Part shown: in pieces, positions 27,266 to 36,687 of the stretch
Numbering within the stretch: position 1 is the stretch's first letter
Layout: each line of letters begins with the position of its first letter
NCBI GenBank assembly: GCA_048595745.1
Contig: CP184361.1
Reading direction: 5' to 3' (one strand)
Source of the DNA: Aquipseudomonas alcaligenes_A
Lineage (GTDB): Bacteria; Pseudomonadota; Gammaproteobacteria; Pseudomonadales; Pseudomonadaceae
DNA length: 64,000 bases
Translations under genes and position numbers: made by a program
Notes under the pieces: generated by a model
Seen by the model: the letters and a program-made list of their open reading frames with translations, nothing else
Told to the model about the DNA's origin: nothing
Database searches by the model: none

Positions 27266-28666
27266 TTACTCGCCCAGCGGACGCACCCAGAACAGTTCGT
27301 GGCGGCGCACGGCCTTGCGGAAGAACTCGTCCTCGCCACTGGCAGGCCAGCGGCGCCCGGCGAGCAGGTGCTGGAGCCGCCGGCGCAGACGCTTCTTGGT
27401 CGGCAGCGGCGCCTGCAGATCGTGCTGCATGGCCAGCGCCATGGCCTTGTCGAGCCGAGTTCCGGCAGACAGCGACGGGCTCCACAGGCCATCGACCGGC
27501 AGTGCCACCATGGCCGGCGGCAGCGCGATGCCGCAATCTGCCGGCCCCATCGGCCAGCGGTCATTGTCGTGCAGGTGGTTGGCGTAGAGCAGCAGGGTCT
27601 GCGGCTGCCAGGCACTCTGCTGAACGGCCTCCAGCAATGCGCGGGTGGCAGCGACGTGATCGCTGTGCGGGTCAAGTTCAGGGTGCGGAGTGACCAGCAC
27701 CTCGGGACGGAAATGCTCCAGCAGTGCAGCCAGGTCCGCGACCAGGTTGTTCCAGCTCGGCGCGCCATCAACATCGGCAGGCAGAGTGACTCGATTGTGC
27801 CGACGTACGCTGCGCACATCGCAGTCCCCCGCCTCGCGCGAAGCGAATGGCTGGTCCGGCGCTTCGGCCATCGCGGGCAACTGCAGGCAGTAGTAGCCAA
27901 GCTGCACGCAGCGCTCCTGCGGCACACCGCCCCATAGCGGCACGGCCAGGCTGTCCCAGGTGCGCAGGCGCCCCTTGAGTCGCGCCGCCTCGGGCAGGCT
28001 GAGACCCAGGCGCTGGAAATGCTCGGCCTCGATCTCGCCCTGGGTCAGGGTGACGATACTGGCCTCCGGGCAACGGCTGTAGAGGCCGAAGGCAGCCAGC
28101 TCGGCGTCATCGGCATGCGGCGCGACGACCATCAGCCGGCGCTCGGCATAATCGGGATTGCTCAGGGCAAACAGGCGCCCGGCGCCGACCAGGCGGCAGA
28201 AACGCCCGTGCATGCGCAGGGTACCGGCGCGTAAGGCCTCACCCTGACCGGACAGGTTGAAGTAGCGTCGGCCATCGACCCGGCGCTCCATGTCCTGGCG
28301 ATCATCGCCCAGGTAGATGCGCGGATCGAGGAAGCGCCCCAGCCAGGTGGCGGTGACGTCCCACTCAAGAATCAGGGTATCGGCCGCGCCCGGATCCCCC
28401 TCGCAACGCAGCTGGCCATCGACCAGGCTGGTGGGCAGGCACGGAGTACCTTTGGGAAAGTCGTAGCGGTAGTCGTCAGTCGGCGAGTAGAACAGGTGGT
28501 CGGCGAACCAGGCCTCGTGGCCGATCCAGCCGAGCACCAGAAGCAACGGTACCCACCACCAGGCGACGAAGACGCCCAGCGCGAGCAATGCCAGCAGGGC
28601 CAGCAGCATGGCGATGCGCTTGTTGCGCCGGTGGCGTTTGAGCAGTTGCTGCTTGCGGGCCTGCAT
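27266..28666 (-). CDS. dnpA: PIG-L/LmbE-family deacetylase, DnpA-like
   Basis: 466 aa. Two adjacent N-terminal hydrophobic stretches (MLLALLALLALGVFVAWWW) anchor it in the membrane. The PIG-L domain has the zinc motif VVAPHADDAELAAFG (AHADD) and the second motif HPELDPHSDHV. P. aeruginosa DnpA (PA5002), a de-N-acetylase tied to antibiotic tolerance, is the likely ortholog; its substrate is thought to be an LPS sugar. The start codon lies 2 bp beyond the mig-14 stop, so the two are coupled. Confidence 0.78.
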   Translation of the reverse strand: MQARKQQLLKRHRRNKRIAMLLALLALLALGVFVAWWWVPLLLVLGWIGHEAWFADHLFYSPTDDYRYDFPKGTPCLPTSLVDGQLRCEGDPGAADTLILEWDVTATWLGRFLDPRIYLGDDRQDMERRVDGRRYFNLSGQGEALRAGTLRMHGRFCRLVGAGRLFALSNPDYAERRLMVVAPHADDAELAAFGLYSRCPEASIVTLTQGEIEAEHFQRLGLSLPEAARLKGRLRTWDSLAVPLWGGVPQERCVQLGYYCLQLPAMAEAPDQPFASREAGDCDVRSVRRHNRVTLPADVDGAPSWNNLVADLAALLEHFRPEVLVTPHPELDPHSDHVAATRALLEAVQQSAWQPQTLLLYANHLHDNDRWPMGPADCGIALPPAMVALPVDGLWSPSLSAGTRLDKAMALAMQHDLQAPLPTKKRLRRRLQHLLAGRRWPASGEDEFFRKAVRRHELFWVRPLGE

Positions 28667-28668
28667 AG

Positions 28669-29565
28669 TCACACCTGGTAGACGGGAATCCGGTTGCACC
28701 AGCGGTCCTTGTACTCGCGGTCCGCACGGCCGAAGGAATAGCGTAGCGGCTTGCCGATGGCGCGTGCCTCGGCCCAGGCATTCTGCGTGTTGACGAAGCT
28801 GAGCACGCTGCCGGGGCTGAACTCGCGCTGCTGCGGGTCAACCCCGCCGTTGATGTACTCCAGGCTGACCCACCTGGGCGCCTCGACGCGATACAGCACC
28901 TGGATGGCCACCGGCTCGTCATTGAGGTAGATCAGCGCGCCGGTCATGAACTCGCGCAGACGCTCGAACACCTCGGCCAGGTGCGCCACGCCGGTGGCGG
29001 GGAAGCCCCAGCGGCGCTGGAACAGCTCGGCATAGATGCGCGCCTGCTCGGCGGCATCCAGCTCCAGCATCGGCCGGATGACACCGCCCGCCTCTTCGAG
29101 CAGGCGCTGTTCGCGGCGCTGGTTGTAGCGGAACTTCTTGCTGTACTCCTCGGGCTCGCGGGCCAGGGCCAGCCCCTCGGGCTGCTCGCGCAGGGTGCTG
29201 ATCTGCCCGGCATTCAGCGGCGAGACATAGCGCATGCGATGTTGCACGGTCAGCCGCACGCCCTGCGCCAGGGGCAGGATGATCTCGGCGTTGCCCAGGT
29301 CGAACAGGCCCCGCTTGCCTTGCTTCTTCAGTACATCCTTGGACAGGGCGATATGCCGCCCCCAGGTCGGCATGGCGCCTTGCAGCTGACCATCGGCCAC
29401 CCAGCCCAGGTAACGTACGGGGATGCCGGCCAGGTCGGCCAGGCGCGCCACCACCTCGGGATGGGTGGCGACACTACCGCCGAAATTGGCCCATGCATCG
29501 GCATAGTCGGCCGCATTGATGGGGGTCCAGCCGCGTTCGCGCCAGAAGCGCAGGTGACTGAGCAT
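28669..29565 (-). CDS. mig-14: Mig-14-family antimicrobial peptide resistance protein
   Basis: 298 aa GNAT/FemAB-like fold. The family blocks FGGSVATHPEVVARLA, KKFRYNQRREQRLLEE, FQRRWGFPATG and SFGRADREYKDRWCN match the Mig-14 family (Salmonella; PA5003 in P. aeruginosa), which raises resistance to polymyxins and cathelicidins. Probably membrane-associated at the inner face. The ATG shares one base with the msbA stop (TGATG). Confidence 0.82.
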   Translation of the reverse strand: MLSHLRFWRERGWTPINAADYADAWANFGGSVATHPEVVARLADLAGIPVRYLGWVADGQLQGAMPTWGRHIALSKDVLKKQGKRGLFDLGNAEIILPLAQGVRLTVQHRMRYVSPLNAGQISTLREQPEGLALAREPEEYSKKFRYNQRREQRLLEEAGGVIRPMLELDAAEQARIYAELFQRRWGFPATGVAHLAEVFERLREFMTGALIYLNDEPVAIQVLYRVEAPRWVSLEYINGGVDPQQREFSPGSVLSFVNTQNAWAEARAIGKPLRYSFGRADREYKDRWCNRIPVYQV

Positions 29566-31397
29566 CAGGCGTCATGCTCCAGCACCTGCGGCTGCTCGTC
29601 GCCCTCCTCGAACTGCTTGGCGTGCAGGCGCGCGTAATAGCCATTCTGCGCCAGCAGCTCGGCATGGCTGCCACGCTCGACGATCCGGCCCTGATCCATC
29701 ACCAGGATCAGGTCGGCCTTCTCGATGGTGCTCAGGCGGTGGGCAATCACCAGGGTGGTACGGCCCTTCATCACTTCATCCAGTGCCGCCTGGATATGCC
29801 GCTCGGACTCGGTGTCCAGGGCCGAGGTGGCTTCGTCGAGGATCAGCAGCGGCGCATTCTTCAGCAACGCACGCGCGATGGCCAGGCGCTGGCGCTGACC
29901 ACCGGAGAGCAGCACGCCATTTTCCCCGACCTGGGTATCGAAGCCCTGCGGCAGCTTGTCGATGAACTCGGCGGCATAAGCCGCCTCGGCCGCCTGGCGG
30001 ACCTGTTCGACAGGCGCGCCAGCCAGGTCGCCGTATGCGATGTTATTGGTCACGCTGTCGTTGAACAGGGTGACATGCTGGGTGACCAGGGCGATGTGCT
30101 GGCGCAGGTTATGCAGCGTGTATTCCTCAACATCCAGCCCGTCGATCAGGATCTGCCCCTGCTCGTGGTGATAGAACCTCGGGATCAGGCTGGCCAGGGT
30201 CGACTTGCCGCTGCCCGAGCGGCCGACCAATGCAACCATATGCCCCGGCTCGGCGACGAAGGAAATGTCCTCGAGCACCGGTTTTTCGGCGCCGGGGTAC
30301 TGGAAGCTGAGGTTGCGCACCTCCAGGCGGCCGCTGACGCGCTCGCGCTCCTGGGTGCCGTGATCGACTTCCGGCTCCTCGTCCAGCTGCTCGAAGATAC
30401 TCTCGGCGCCGGCCACCCCCCGCTGTATGGTGGAGCTGACCTCGGAGAGCTGGCGAATGGGCTTGGGCAGCAGGCCTGCCAGGGTGATATAGGCCACCAG
30501 TTCACCCGTCGAGGCGTCTCCGCGCAGCAGCAGTACCAGAAACATCAGCACGGCCATGGCGCTGTATATCACCAGCTGCAGGCTGGGGGTGTAGACCGCA
30601 TTGGTCTTGACCATGCGCAGTTGCTTGTTCTTGTTGTCCTCGGCAGCCCTGAAAAAGCGCTCACGCTCGTATTCATCCCCCCCGAAGCTGCGCACCACGC
30701 GGTAGCCCTGGATGGTCTCGGAGGCAACATGGGTAACGTCCCCCATGGTCACCTGGATCTTCTTGCTCTGCTTGCGAAACTTCTTGCTGGCACTGGTCAC
30801 CATCACACCGATGACCGGCAGTATCGCCAACATCACCAACGTGAGCTTCCAGTTCATCCACAGCAGGCTGGCGAACAGGAACAACACCGTCATCCCCTCA
30901 CGCACGACCACCTTGATTGCGTCGGTGGCTGCACCGGTCACCATGGTCACGTTATAGGTGATGCGCGAGATCAGATGACCCGAGTTGTGGTTGTCGAAGT
31001 AACGATTGGGCAGTGTCAGCAGGTTGTTGAACAGGGCCGTACGCAGATCCTGTACCAACCCGAGGGAAACTCGGGCCAGGTAATAGTTACCGAGAAAGGA
31101 GCCCACCCCCTGCCAGACTGCGATCAGTACAATCAGCAGCGGCACGGCCTGCAGTAGCGGCAGGCTGGCCACCCACGGCGCATGCTCGATCAGCCAGGGC
31201 ACCTCGGAAAACAGGCCAGCACTGGGGTTGTTCAGACCGTCGACGAAGAACTTGAGCATGTAGCCCAGCATCGGCTGGGTCGAGGCGAATATCAGAAAGC
31301 CGAGGATACTGATCGCGAACAGCCCCCAGTATGGAGCGACGTATTTCAGCAACCGCAGATAAACCTTAAGGCTGGATTGCTGGGTAGAATTGGCCAT
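29565..31397 (-). CDS. msbA: Lipid A export ABC transporter MsbA
   Basis: 610-aa half-transporter that flips lipid A-core across the inner membrane as a homodimer. Six membrane helices span about residues 20-330. The nucleotide-binding domain has Walker A GRSGSGKST, Q-loop LVTQH, signature LSGGQRQRLAIARALL, Walker B LLILDEATSALD and the H-switch IAHRLST. The start MANSTQQSSLK gives the standard size. First gene of a tightly overlapping msbA-mig-14-dnpA-hldE unit and divergent from a small kinase-like gene (35 bp between starts). Confidence 0.96.
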   Translation of the reverse strand: MANSTQQSSLKVYLRLLKYVAPYWGLFAISILGFLIFASTQPMLGYMLKFFVDGLNNPSAGLFSEVPWLIEHAPWVASLPLLQAVPLLIVLIAVWQGVGSFLGNYYLARVSLGLVQDLRTALFNNLLTLPNRYFDNHNSGHLISRITYNVTMVTGAATDAIKVVVREGMTVLFLFASLLWMNWKLTLVMLAILPVIGVMVTSASKKFRKQSKKIQVTMGDVTHVASETIQGYRVVRSFGGDEYERERFFRAAEDNKNKQLRMVKTNAVYTPSLQLVIYSAMAVLMFLVLLLRGDASTGELVAYITLAGLLPKPIRQLSEVSSTIQRGVAGAESIFEQLDEEPEVDHGTQERERVSGRLEVRNLSFQYPGAEKPVLEDISFVAEPGHMVALVGRSGSGKSTLASLIPRFYHHEQGQILIDGLDVEEYTLHNLRQHIALVTQHVTLFNDSVTNNIAYGDLAGAPVEQVRQAAEAAYAAEFIDKLPQGFDTQVGENGVLLSGGQRQRLAIARALLKNAPLLILDEATSALDTESERHIQAALDEVMKGRTTLVIAHRLSTIEKADLILVMDQGRIVERGSHAELLAQNGYYARLHAKQFEEGDEQPQVLEHDA

Positions 31398-31432
31398 TCG
31401 GCGGGCCTCATACGACTGGCTAGAGAGACAAG

Positions 31433-32047
31433 ATGCGGATTGTAACAGCGAACGAATTACAAGATTGGTTGAGCCAGGGAGAAGTGTTGGAAAAAGACAG
31501 CCATGGCCCCAAGGTCGTTCGCCTGCCCGATGGCAGTCTGTTGAAGATCTTCCGTAGCCGGCGCAATCCCCTGCTGGCACGCCTGCGCCCGGATGCCCGA
31601 CGCTTCGCTGACCGCGCCGAACGCCTGCGGGCGCTGGGCATCGCGACGCCGAGCATCCTTGAGTGCGCTTGGATTGACCGCAATGAGGCCGTCAGCGCCT
31701 GCCTCTACCAGCCGCTGGTTGGCCAGCCGCTAGACAGGCTGTTCCGCGACCAGCGGGATGAGTTCGACCGACGCCTGCCAGAACTGGCCGCTTACATTCT
31801 GAAACTGCATCGCCTGGGCATCTATTTCCGCTCGCTGCATCTGGGCAACATCCTGCTGACCCCGAATGACGACTTCGGCCTGATCGACTTCCTCGACCTG
31901 CGTTTCAAGGGGCGCCCGCTGGGGCGCATGCTCGTGCGCCGCAACTTCCGCCACCTGCAGCGCTATCTGGAGCGCCGCAAGGTACCGGGCTTCCCCTGGA
32001 ACGAGTTGCTGCGGCACTACGAAGCCGCGCGCAGCGAGCCTCGCTGA
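31433..32047 (+). CDS. LPS-kinase-like protein lacking the catalytic Asp
   Basis: 204 aa protein-kinase-fold protein of the RfaP/toluene-tolerance type. Lys38 (LLKIF) fits the ATP-binding lysine. The catalytic loop reads FRSLHLGN, with Ser134 where HxD-type kinases have Asp, while Asn139 and the metal-binding Asp152 (GLIDFLD) remain. A homologous small gene is next to msbA in P. aeruginosa. It could be a non-catalytic partner or a variant kinase acting on core sugars. It is the only plus-strand gene inside the envelope island. Confidence 0.7.
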   Translation: MRIVTANELQDWLSQGEVLEKDSHGPKVVRLPDGSLLKIFRSRRNPLLARLRPDARRFADRAERLRALGIATPSILECAWIDRNEAVSACLYQPLVGQPLDRLFRDQRDEFDRRLPELAAYILKLHRLGIYFRSLHLGNILLTPNDDFGLIDFLDLRFKGRPLGRMLVRRNFRHLQRYLERRKVPGFPWNELLRHYEAARSEPR

Positions 32048-32222
32048 CCCGGATACGACACCGACCGCCCGGGCGCCAGGCCAGGCTAATCCCCCCAGAA
32101 AGCCGCCGACTATGGGCCAGCCCCACCTCGTTGGCAGCTCAGGACAAAGTCACTTGTGTCGCCGAAAAACGGGACAGCAGGGAAACCGAAGTCACCGAGG
32201 AGAGAATCGAAGCCCGCTCACC
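32048..32222. other. Non-coding gap between the kinase-like gene and waaL
   Basis: The 175 bp between the two convergent stop codons show no convincing gene, hairpin with T run, or repeat. Base composition is somewhat less GC-rich than in the neighbouring genes. Confidence 0.6.
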
Positions 32223-33410
32223 TCATGTGCGCTCAAGACCCTGCGTATCCGCAGCGCGCTGCAGCGCCGCTCCAGCGAGGCACAGGAACAACGGCAGCCA
32301 GATACAGAACCACTCCTCGCGCGGTTTGAGCCAGGGACCAACGCCATCGGTGAACAGGGCGACCGCTGAAAAGCACAGCAGGGTCAGACACAACCGCCCC
32401 TGGACACTGCCCCTGGCCCGCCAGGCCCAGAGCGCCGCCCAGCCCTGCAGCAGCAGCCAGCCCAGCAACCCGAACAGGCCAAGCAGCACGGCTAAATGCA
32501 GGTAGAGGTTGTGCGCATGCTCATAGGACACCCCCAGCGAAGGCACCGGTAGCGTATAGGGCGAGTCGAAGCCAATACCGAGCCAGGGATGTACCCCGAT
32601 TTTCAGCAGTGCCTGGGCAAACAGGTCCGGGCGGAACGACAGACCACGCTGCAGCAAGACGTCCGGCCAAAAAACGTAGACTGCCGCCAAAGCCATGCAG
32701 ACCACGCCCAGCGCCGCCAGAGGCCGGCGCCCCCGGCACCACAACGGCAGCAGCAGCAAGGTGACGAAGGCTGCAGCCCAGGGCCCCTTGGACTGACTCA
32801 GCAGCAGAAACGCCAGGTAGCCCAGCAGGGCAATGAACCAAGGCAGGCCACGCAGCCAGCCAGGCAGATGATCGCGCAGAAACAGCAGCACCATGCCCAT
32901 CACGCAGAACAGTTGCGCGGCGAGAATCGGGTGGTTGGCCAGCCCGGTGCCAACCACGCGCGCCGACCAGGGCCGATCCTGCCAACCGTAGAACACCAGC
33001 AGCGCACTCCAGGCATACAGGCCGACCAGCACGCCCAGCATGGCCAACGCACGCCAGAAGCGCACCGCATCGAGCACCGCCAGCGCCAGCACGGCATTGG
33101 CAGCCAGCCCTACATACAGGAAGATCTTCAGCTCTTTCGCCGGCACCGGCACCTCACTCCAGAGCACCGAGCAGGCCGACCAGGTAGCGAACAGTGCGAG
33201 GCAGGCAACACCGGGCTGCCACCAGGCCCGGCGAACCTCGGGGAACGACAGCAGCGCCAGCAAGCCGGGCAGCCAGAACAGAGCAATCAGCCCTTGTTGA
33301 TAGAGCTTGTGGCTACTGAGCAGCAGCATGCCCGCCAGCCACCAGAGCAGCCCTACGGACAACCAGCGCAGCAAAAACTCGCGCCAGCCGGACATAGACA
33401 ACAGGCGCAT
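32223..33410 (-). CDS. waaL: O-antigen ligase
   Basis: 395-aa polytopic membrane protein (about 10-12 helices) with a large periplasmic loop before the last helices, holding the RGLSFRPDLFAQALLKIGVHPWLGIGFDSPY and HAHNLYLHLAVLLGL segments. The latter (HxHN) is the Wzy_C/WaaL signature with the essential His. Joins undecaprenol-linked O-polysaccharide to core-lipid A in the periplasm. Last gene of the minus-strand core operon, 2 bp after the GT25 gene. Confidence 0.88.
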   Translation of the reverse strand: MRLLSMSGWREFLLRWLSVGLLWWLAGMLLLSSHKLYQQGLIALFWLPGLLALLSFPEVRRAWWQPGVACLALFATWSACSVLWSEVPVPAKELKIFLYVGLAANAVLALAVLDAVRFWRALAMLGVLVGLYAWSALLVFYGWQDRPWSARVVGTGLANHPILAAQLFCVMGMVLLFLRDHLPGWLRGLPWFIALLGYLAFLLLSQSKGPWAAAFVTLLLLPLWCRGRRPLAALGVVCMALAAVYVFWPDVLLQRGLSFRPDLFAQALLKIGVHPWLGIGFDSPYTLPVPSLGVSYEHAHNLYLHLAVLLGLFGLLGWLLLQGWAALWAWRARGSVQGRLCLTLLCFSAVALFTDGVGPWLKPREEWFCIWLPLFLCLAGAALQRAADTQGLERT

Positions 33411-33412
33411 GC

Positions 33413-34162
33413 TCAGAATGCCCAGTAACGCAGACGACTCCAGAGACGCCGGAGGGCCTTCCGGGTCTTGAATTCAGGCTTGCGCACCACGGCCTCGATG
33501 TCGCTCATGTCCAGCAGGCGCTGGTAGGCAAGCACCGGCCGTACCAGGAAGCTGCGCACCTGCGGATGCAGCTTTTCCGAGTAGTACCAGTCGATAGGCA
33601 GGCCGGAAACCTCGGCTTCGTCGAGAATGCGCTGGTACAGGCGTTCGTGCACCAGATAGGCGTGACCCAGGCGAATCCGCCCGGCGTCGTCGAGATTGGC
33701 GGCAAAGCGCTGCAGCCGTCCGCCCCTCTTGTAAGTCCCGCCCAGGTAAAGCATGTCCCACTCCTGCCCCTGCAGTTGGCGGGCCACGCGCCGCAGCACG
33801 GGCAACGTGTAGGGCTCGAATTCGCAGTCATCTTCGAGAATCAGCACATGGGGCCAGCCGCTGGCCTGCGCCAGCCGAATGACACCCAGATGGCTCTGGG
33901 TACAACCCCAGGTCGAGCGCAGCTTGGCCGCCAGTCGCTCGCTGTCACCATCGACCCGCTGCAGGAACTCGCGCAACCCCGCCAACTGCGGCTGCTCGAC
34001 GATGTCGGCCGGCGGACGCACTGCGGCGAAACGCTGAACATCACCGCAAACACCGAGACGCTCGAATTGCGCCTGCATGGCGGCCCAACGGTCGGCACGC
34101 GAGTCCAGATTGATCACCTGCACATGCTCGAAGAAGGGCCATGTCACTGCTGCTCGGGCCAA
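33413..34162 (-). CDS. Glycosyltransferase family 25 (LPS core type)
   Basis: 249 aa. The N-terminus FEHVQVINLDSRADRW, the GCTQSHLGVIRLA block and the LILEDDCEFEP motif (metal-binding DxD-like) are GT25 signatures seen in LgtB/LpsA LPS galactosyl- and glucosyltransferases. The start is a TTG preceded by AGGAG at a 6-nt spacing, 2 bp after the previous stop; a GTG five codons in is an alternative. Its place beside waaL suggests that it adds an outer-core sugar near the O-antigen attachment point. Sugar unknown. Confidence 0.82.
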   Translation of the reverse strand: MARAAVTWPFFEHVQVINLDSRADRWAAMQAQFERLGVCGDVQRFAAVRPPADIVEQPQLAGLREFLQRVDGDSERLAAKLRSTWGCTQSHLGVIRLAQASGWPHVLILEDDCEFEPYTLPVLRRVARQLQGQEWDMLYLGGTYKRGGRLQRFAANLDDAGRIRLGHAYLVHERLYQRILDEAEVSGLPIDWYYSEKLHPQVRSFLVRPVLAYQRLLDMSDIEAVVRKPEFKTRKALRRLWSRLRYWAF

Positions 34163-34164
34163 GG

Positions 34165-35442
34165 TCAGCTCCTAAAGTCCGTAGGGTGTGCATCAAGGGT
34201 GAATTGCCCAATGCCGGCCGGCAATGGCTGTCCGGCACGCAGCGCCTGCAGCGCCGCCAGGGTGCTGGCCAGTCCGGCCGCCCCGTGTGCCAGGTGGAAC
34301 TCGGCGAAGGCCCGCGACTGCCCGAGCGCCTGAGCGAAATCGTCCTCGATGCCCTGCAGGCGCCGCTCGAGCTCGTCCTCGCTACGGATAACCGCGCCGA
34401 AGAAGCGCTGCTGCTGGAAGATGTCCGACTGCCCTCCGAGGTCGACGCAGAGCACCGGCCGCCCAGCCAGGGCCGCCTCGATCACCGCGTTGGAGAGGAT
34501 GTTCACCACCACCGAGGCACGCGCCAACGCCGCTGCCAGACTGCAGTCGGCGGCCAGCAGCTCGATATTGCCGACACGGCTCGCCGCTTCCTGCCAGAAC
34601 GGGGCCCGGCTGCGCGGATGACGCTTGACCAGCACCCGGTACTCGGGGTGCCGGCACGCCCAATCGGCCAGCAGGCGGTAGGTCTGCTGATAGGCCGACT
34701 CCTTTTCCTTGTCCGGCCCGACCCCGAGGATCAGCAGGGTGCGGGTCGCCAGGTCCGGCGCCGGCATCTGGTAGCTGCCATCGATCATGTGCGAGCCGAC
34801 CAGCACCGCCGTCGAGTTGCCGAAACGCAACTCGCGCGCCTGCAGGGCTTCCAGCGAACTCTGGCCAAACAGGAAGTAGTAGTCGTAGTCGTTCATGCCC
34901 AGCCGGCGCGAGCCTTCCACCGTGGTGGCGTGGGCCAGGTGCACCAGCCGGCTGCCGCGAACATTCAGCGCCAGGCGCAGAAACGGCGCATACAGGCTGC
35001 CATTGCGGTCGTTGAGCAGGATTCGGGGCTGATGCCGCTCCACCAGCCACTCGGCGTAAGCGGCCATACCGAAGTAACGGGTTGGCACCCCATGCGGCGG
35101 GCGGAGCAGCAAGCGATCCCGCAGGATGGTCTTGGGCGCCTGTAACGCCGTTTCCACCAGGTTGTAGCCGCGCCCCCGCAGCCCCTCGATCAGCAGTTTC
35201 TTGCGCTGGAAAGCGATGACCTTGGGCGCCGACTGCAACAACAGAAAATCGCAGGGCTCGGCCGGAACGGCCGCGGCCAGCCGGAATCTGGCGCGCACGC
35301 CAAACCACCAGTCACCCAGTGCCTCGCGGGCGAAGCGCAAGGCGCTGCCGAGCAGGCCGTGGCGCTCACGTAGCAGCAGCCAACGGTAGCGGTCCAGGGC
35401 GCGGGCCTTGGCGGCCCAGGGGTTGGCGACAGCATCCTGCAT
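34165..35442 (-). CDS. Putative GT-B-fold polysaccharide/core transferase
   Basis: 425 aa without an obvious membrane segment. The C-terminal half looks like the donor-binding half of GT-B enzymes related to KpsS/CDP-glycerol transferases: LLILGVGPDKEKESAYQQTY, VLVKRHPRSRAPFW and NILSNAVIEAALAGRPVLCVDLGG. Acceptor and donor are unknown. Position between wapH and the GT25 gene in the core operon points to outer-core assembly. ATG start 10 bp after wapH. Confidence 0.6.
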   Translation of the reverse strand: MQDAVANPWAAKARALDRYRWLLLRERHGLLGSALRFAREALGDWWFGVRARFRLAAAVPAEPCDFLLLQSAPKVIAFQRKKLLIEGLRGRGYNLVETALQAPKTILRDRLLLRPPHGVPTRYFGMAAYAEWLVERHQPRILLNDRNGSLYAPFLRLALNVRGSRLVHLAHATTVEGSRRLGMNDYDYYFLFGQSSLEALQARELRFGNSTAVLVGSHMIDGSYQMPAPDLATRTLLILGVGPDKEKESAYQQTYRLLADWACRHPEYRVLVKRHPRSRAPFWQEAASRVGNIELLAADCSLAAALARASVVVNILSNAVIEAALAGRPVLCVDLGGQSDIFQQQRFFGAVIRSEDELERRLQGIEDDFAQALGQSRAFAEFHLAHGAAGLASTLAALQALRAGQPLPAGIGQFTLDAHPTDFRS

Positions 35443-35452
35443 CGGGTCGGCC

Positions 35453-36613
35453 TCAGTTCAGCATGGCGCGCAGCGGCAGCGACCAGAAACGTTCGCGCAC
35501 CACCGCGTCGGAGAAACGCTGCTGCAGGTGCACCTGCAGGCGTTCACGCAGCGCCGGCAGATCGTGGCTCTGTGCCTGATGCAGCAGCGCACCGGCCAGG
35601 GCGGCGGCATCGCCGAGCGGGAACAGCTCGCCGACGCCCTGCACCACCTCGCGGCCGCCGCCGCAGTCGGTGCCGATCACCGGCACGCCGGCAGCCATGG
35701 CCTCCAGCAATACCATGCCGAAGGGCTCGTGGTCGGAGCTCAGGGCGAACAGGTCGAAGGCCTTGAAGTAGCGCCGGCCGCCGGCCACCTGCCCCAGAAA
35801 ACGCACGCTTTCAGTCACACCCAGCTCGGCGGCGAGGTGCTTGAGCGAAGCCTCCAGCTTGCCGCTGCCCATGATCGCCAGCAGGCTGCCGGCGGGCAGC
35901 TGCGGCAGCGCCTGGGCGAAGCCGCGGATCAGAGTGGCCTGGTCCTTGTCCGGGTGCAGACGACCGACATTGCCGACGATCCAGGCGTCCTGCGACAGGC
36001 CCAGATGTTCGCGGGCCGCCTCGCGGGAGACCTGCTCGGCCTGCACGGCCGCGATGTCGATACGGTTGTACAGCGTCTCGATGCGTTCGCCCGGCCAGCC
36101 TGGCAGGCAGGCGCGCATGTCGTCGCGCACCGCATCGGACACCCCGAGCAGCGCCAGGCGCTTGCGGAAGCAATTGGCGAACAGCTGGCGAGTGCGGCGC
36201 TTGTAGTCACCAAAGGCATGGTGCACGCCGATCACCGGCAGCTGGCTGCCGAGCAGGGCGACGTAGATGGGCTTGAAGCGGTGGGCGATACAGACGGCGA
36301 AATCGCGCGACGCGGCGATGCGCCGAAAGTCGGCGATGGCCTTGAGCTTCAGACCCCGCACCTGGCGACTGGAATAGTCGAGGAAGATCACCTCGTCGGA
36401 GGCCGAACCGGCCTCGACCTCGGCGCTCGGCGCACCGGTCAGGTAGACGGTACAGACCTTGTAACGCGTACCGGCAAACAGCGCGGCGTACTGCCGCGCG
36501 CAATCGAGGAAGGGGCCGTCGTAGCCATGACAAAACTGCAGAACCCAGCGTTCTGGCTGGCTGTGCGTCGGCAGGGCGTCGTTGAGCGTCGCCGTGGAAT
36601 GCTCATCTACCAC
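35453..36613 (-). CDS. wapH: Core-oligosaccharide glycosyltransferase, GT4 (WapH-like)
   Basis: 386 aa GT-B retaining transferase. The acceptor half is N-terminal; the donor half has VGNVGRLHPDKDQATLI and the EPFGMVLLEAMAAGVPVIGTDCGGGREVV signature (EX7E). Starts at GTG with GGAG 6 nt upstream. Its position downstream of the carbamoyltransferase gene matches wapH (PA5004) of P. aeruginosa, assigned to an outer-core hexose. The exact linkage here is unknown. Confidence 0.82.
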   Translation of the reverse strand: MVDEHSTATLNDALPTHSQPERWVLQFCHGYDGPFLDCARQYAALFAGTRYKVCTVYLTGAPSAEVEAGSASDEVIFLDYSSRQVRGLKLKAIADFRRIAASRDFAVCIAHRFKPIYVALLGSQLPVIGVHHAFGDYKRRTRQLFANCFRKRLALLGVSDAVRDDMRACLPGWPGERIETLYNRIDIAAVQAEQVSREAAREHLGLSQDAWIVGNVGRLHPDKDQATLIRGFAQALPQLPAGSLLAIMGSGKLEASLKHLAAELGVTESVRFLGQVAGGRRYFKAFDLFALSSDHEPFGMVLLEAMAAGVPVIGTDCGGGREVVQGVGELFPLGDAAALAGALLHQAQSHDLPALRERLQVHLQQRFSDAVVRERFWSLPLRAMLN

Positions 36614-36687
36614 AGTAAACTCCGCTTCCTCGGCGCCGCTCGCCTAGCCCTGCGCTAGCTCGCTCAGCCAGGCGACGGCCAGCCGCC

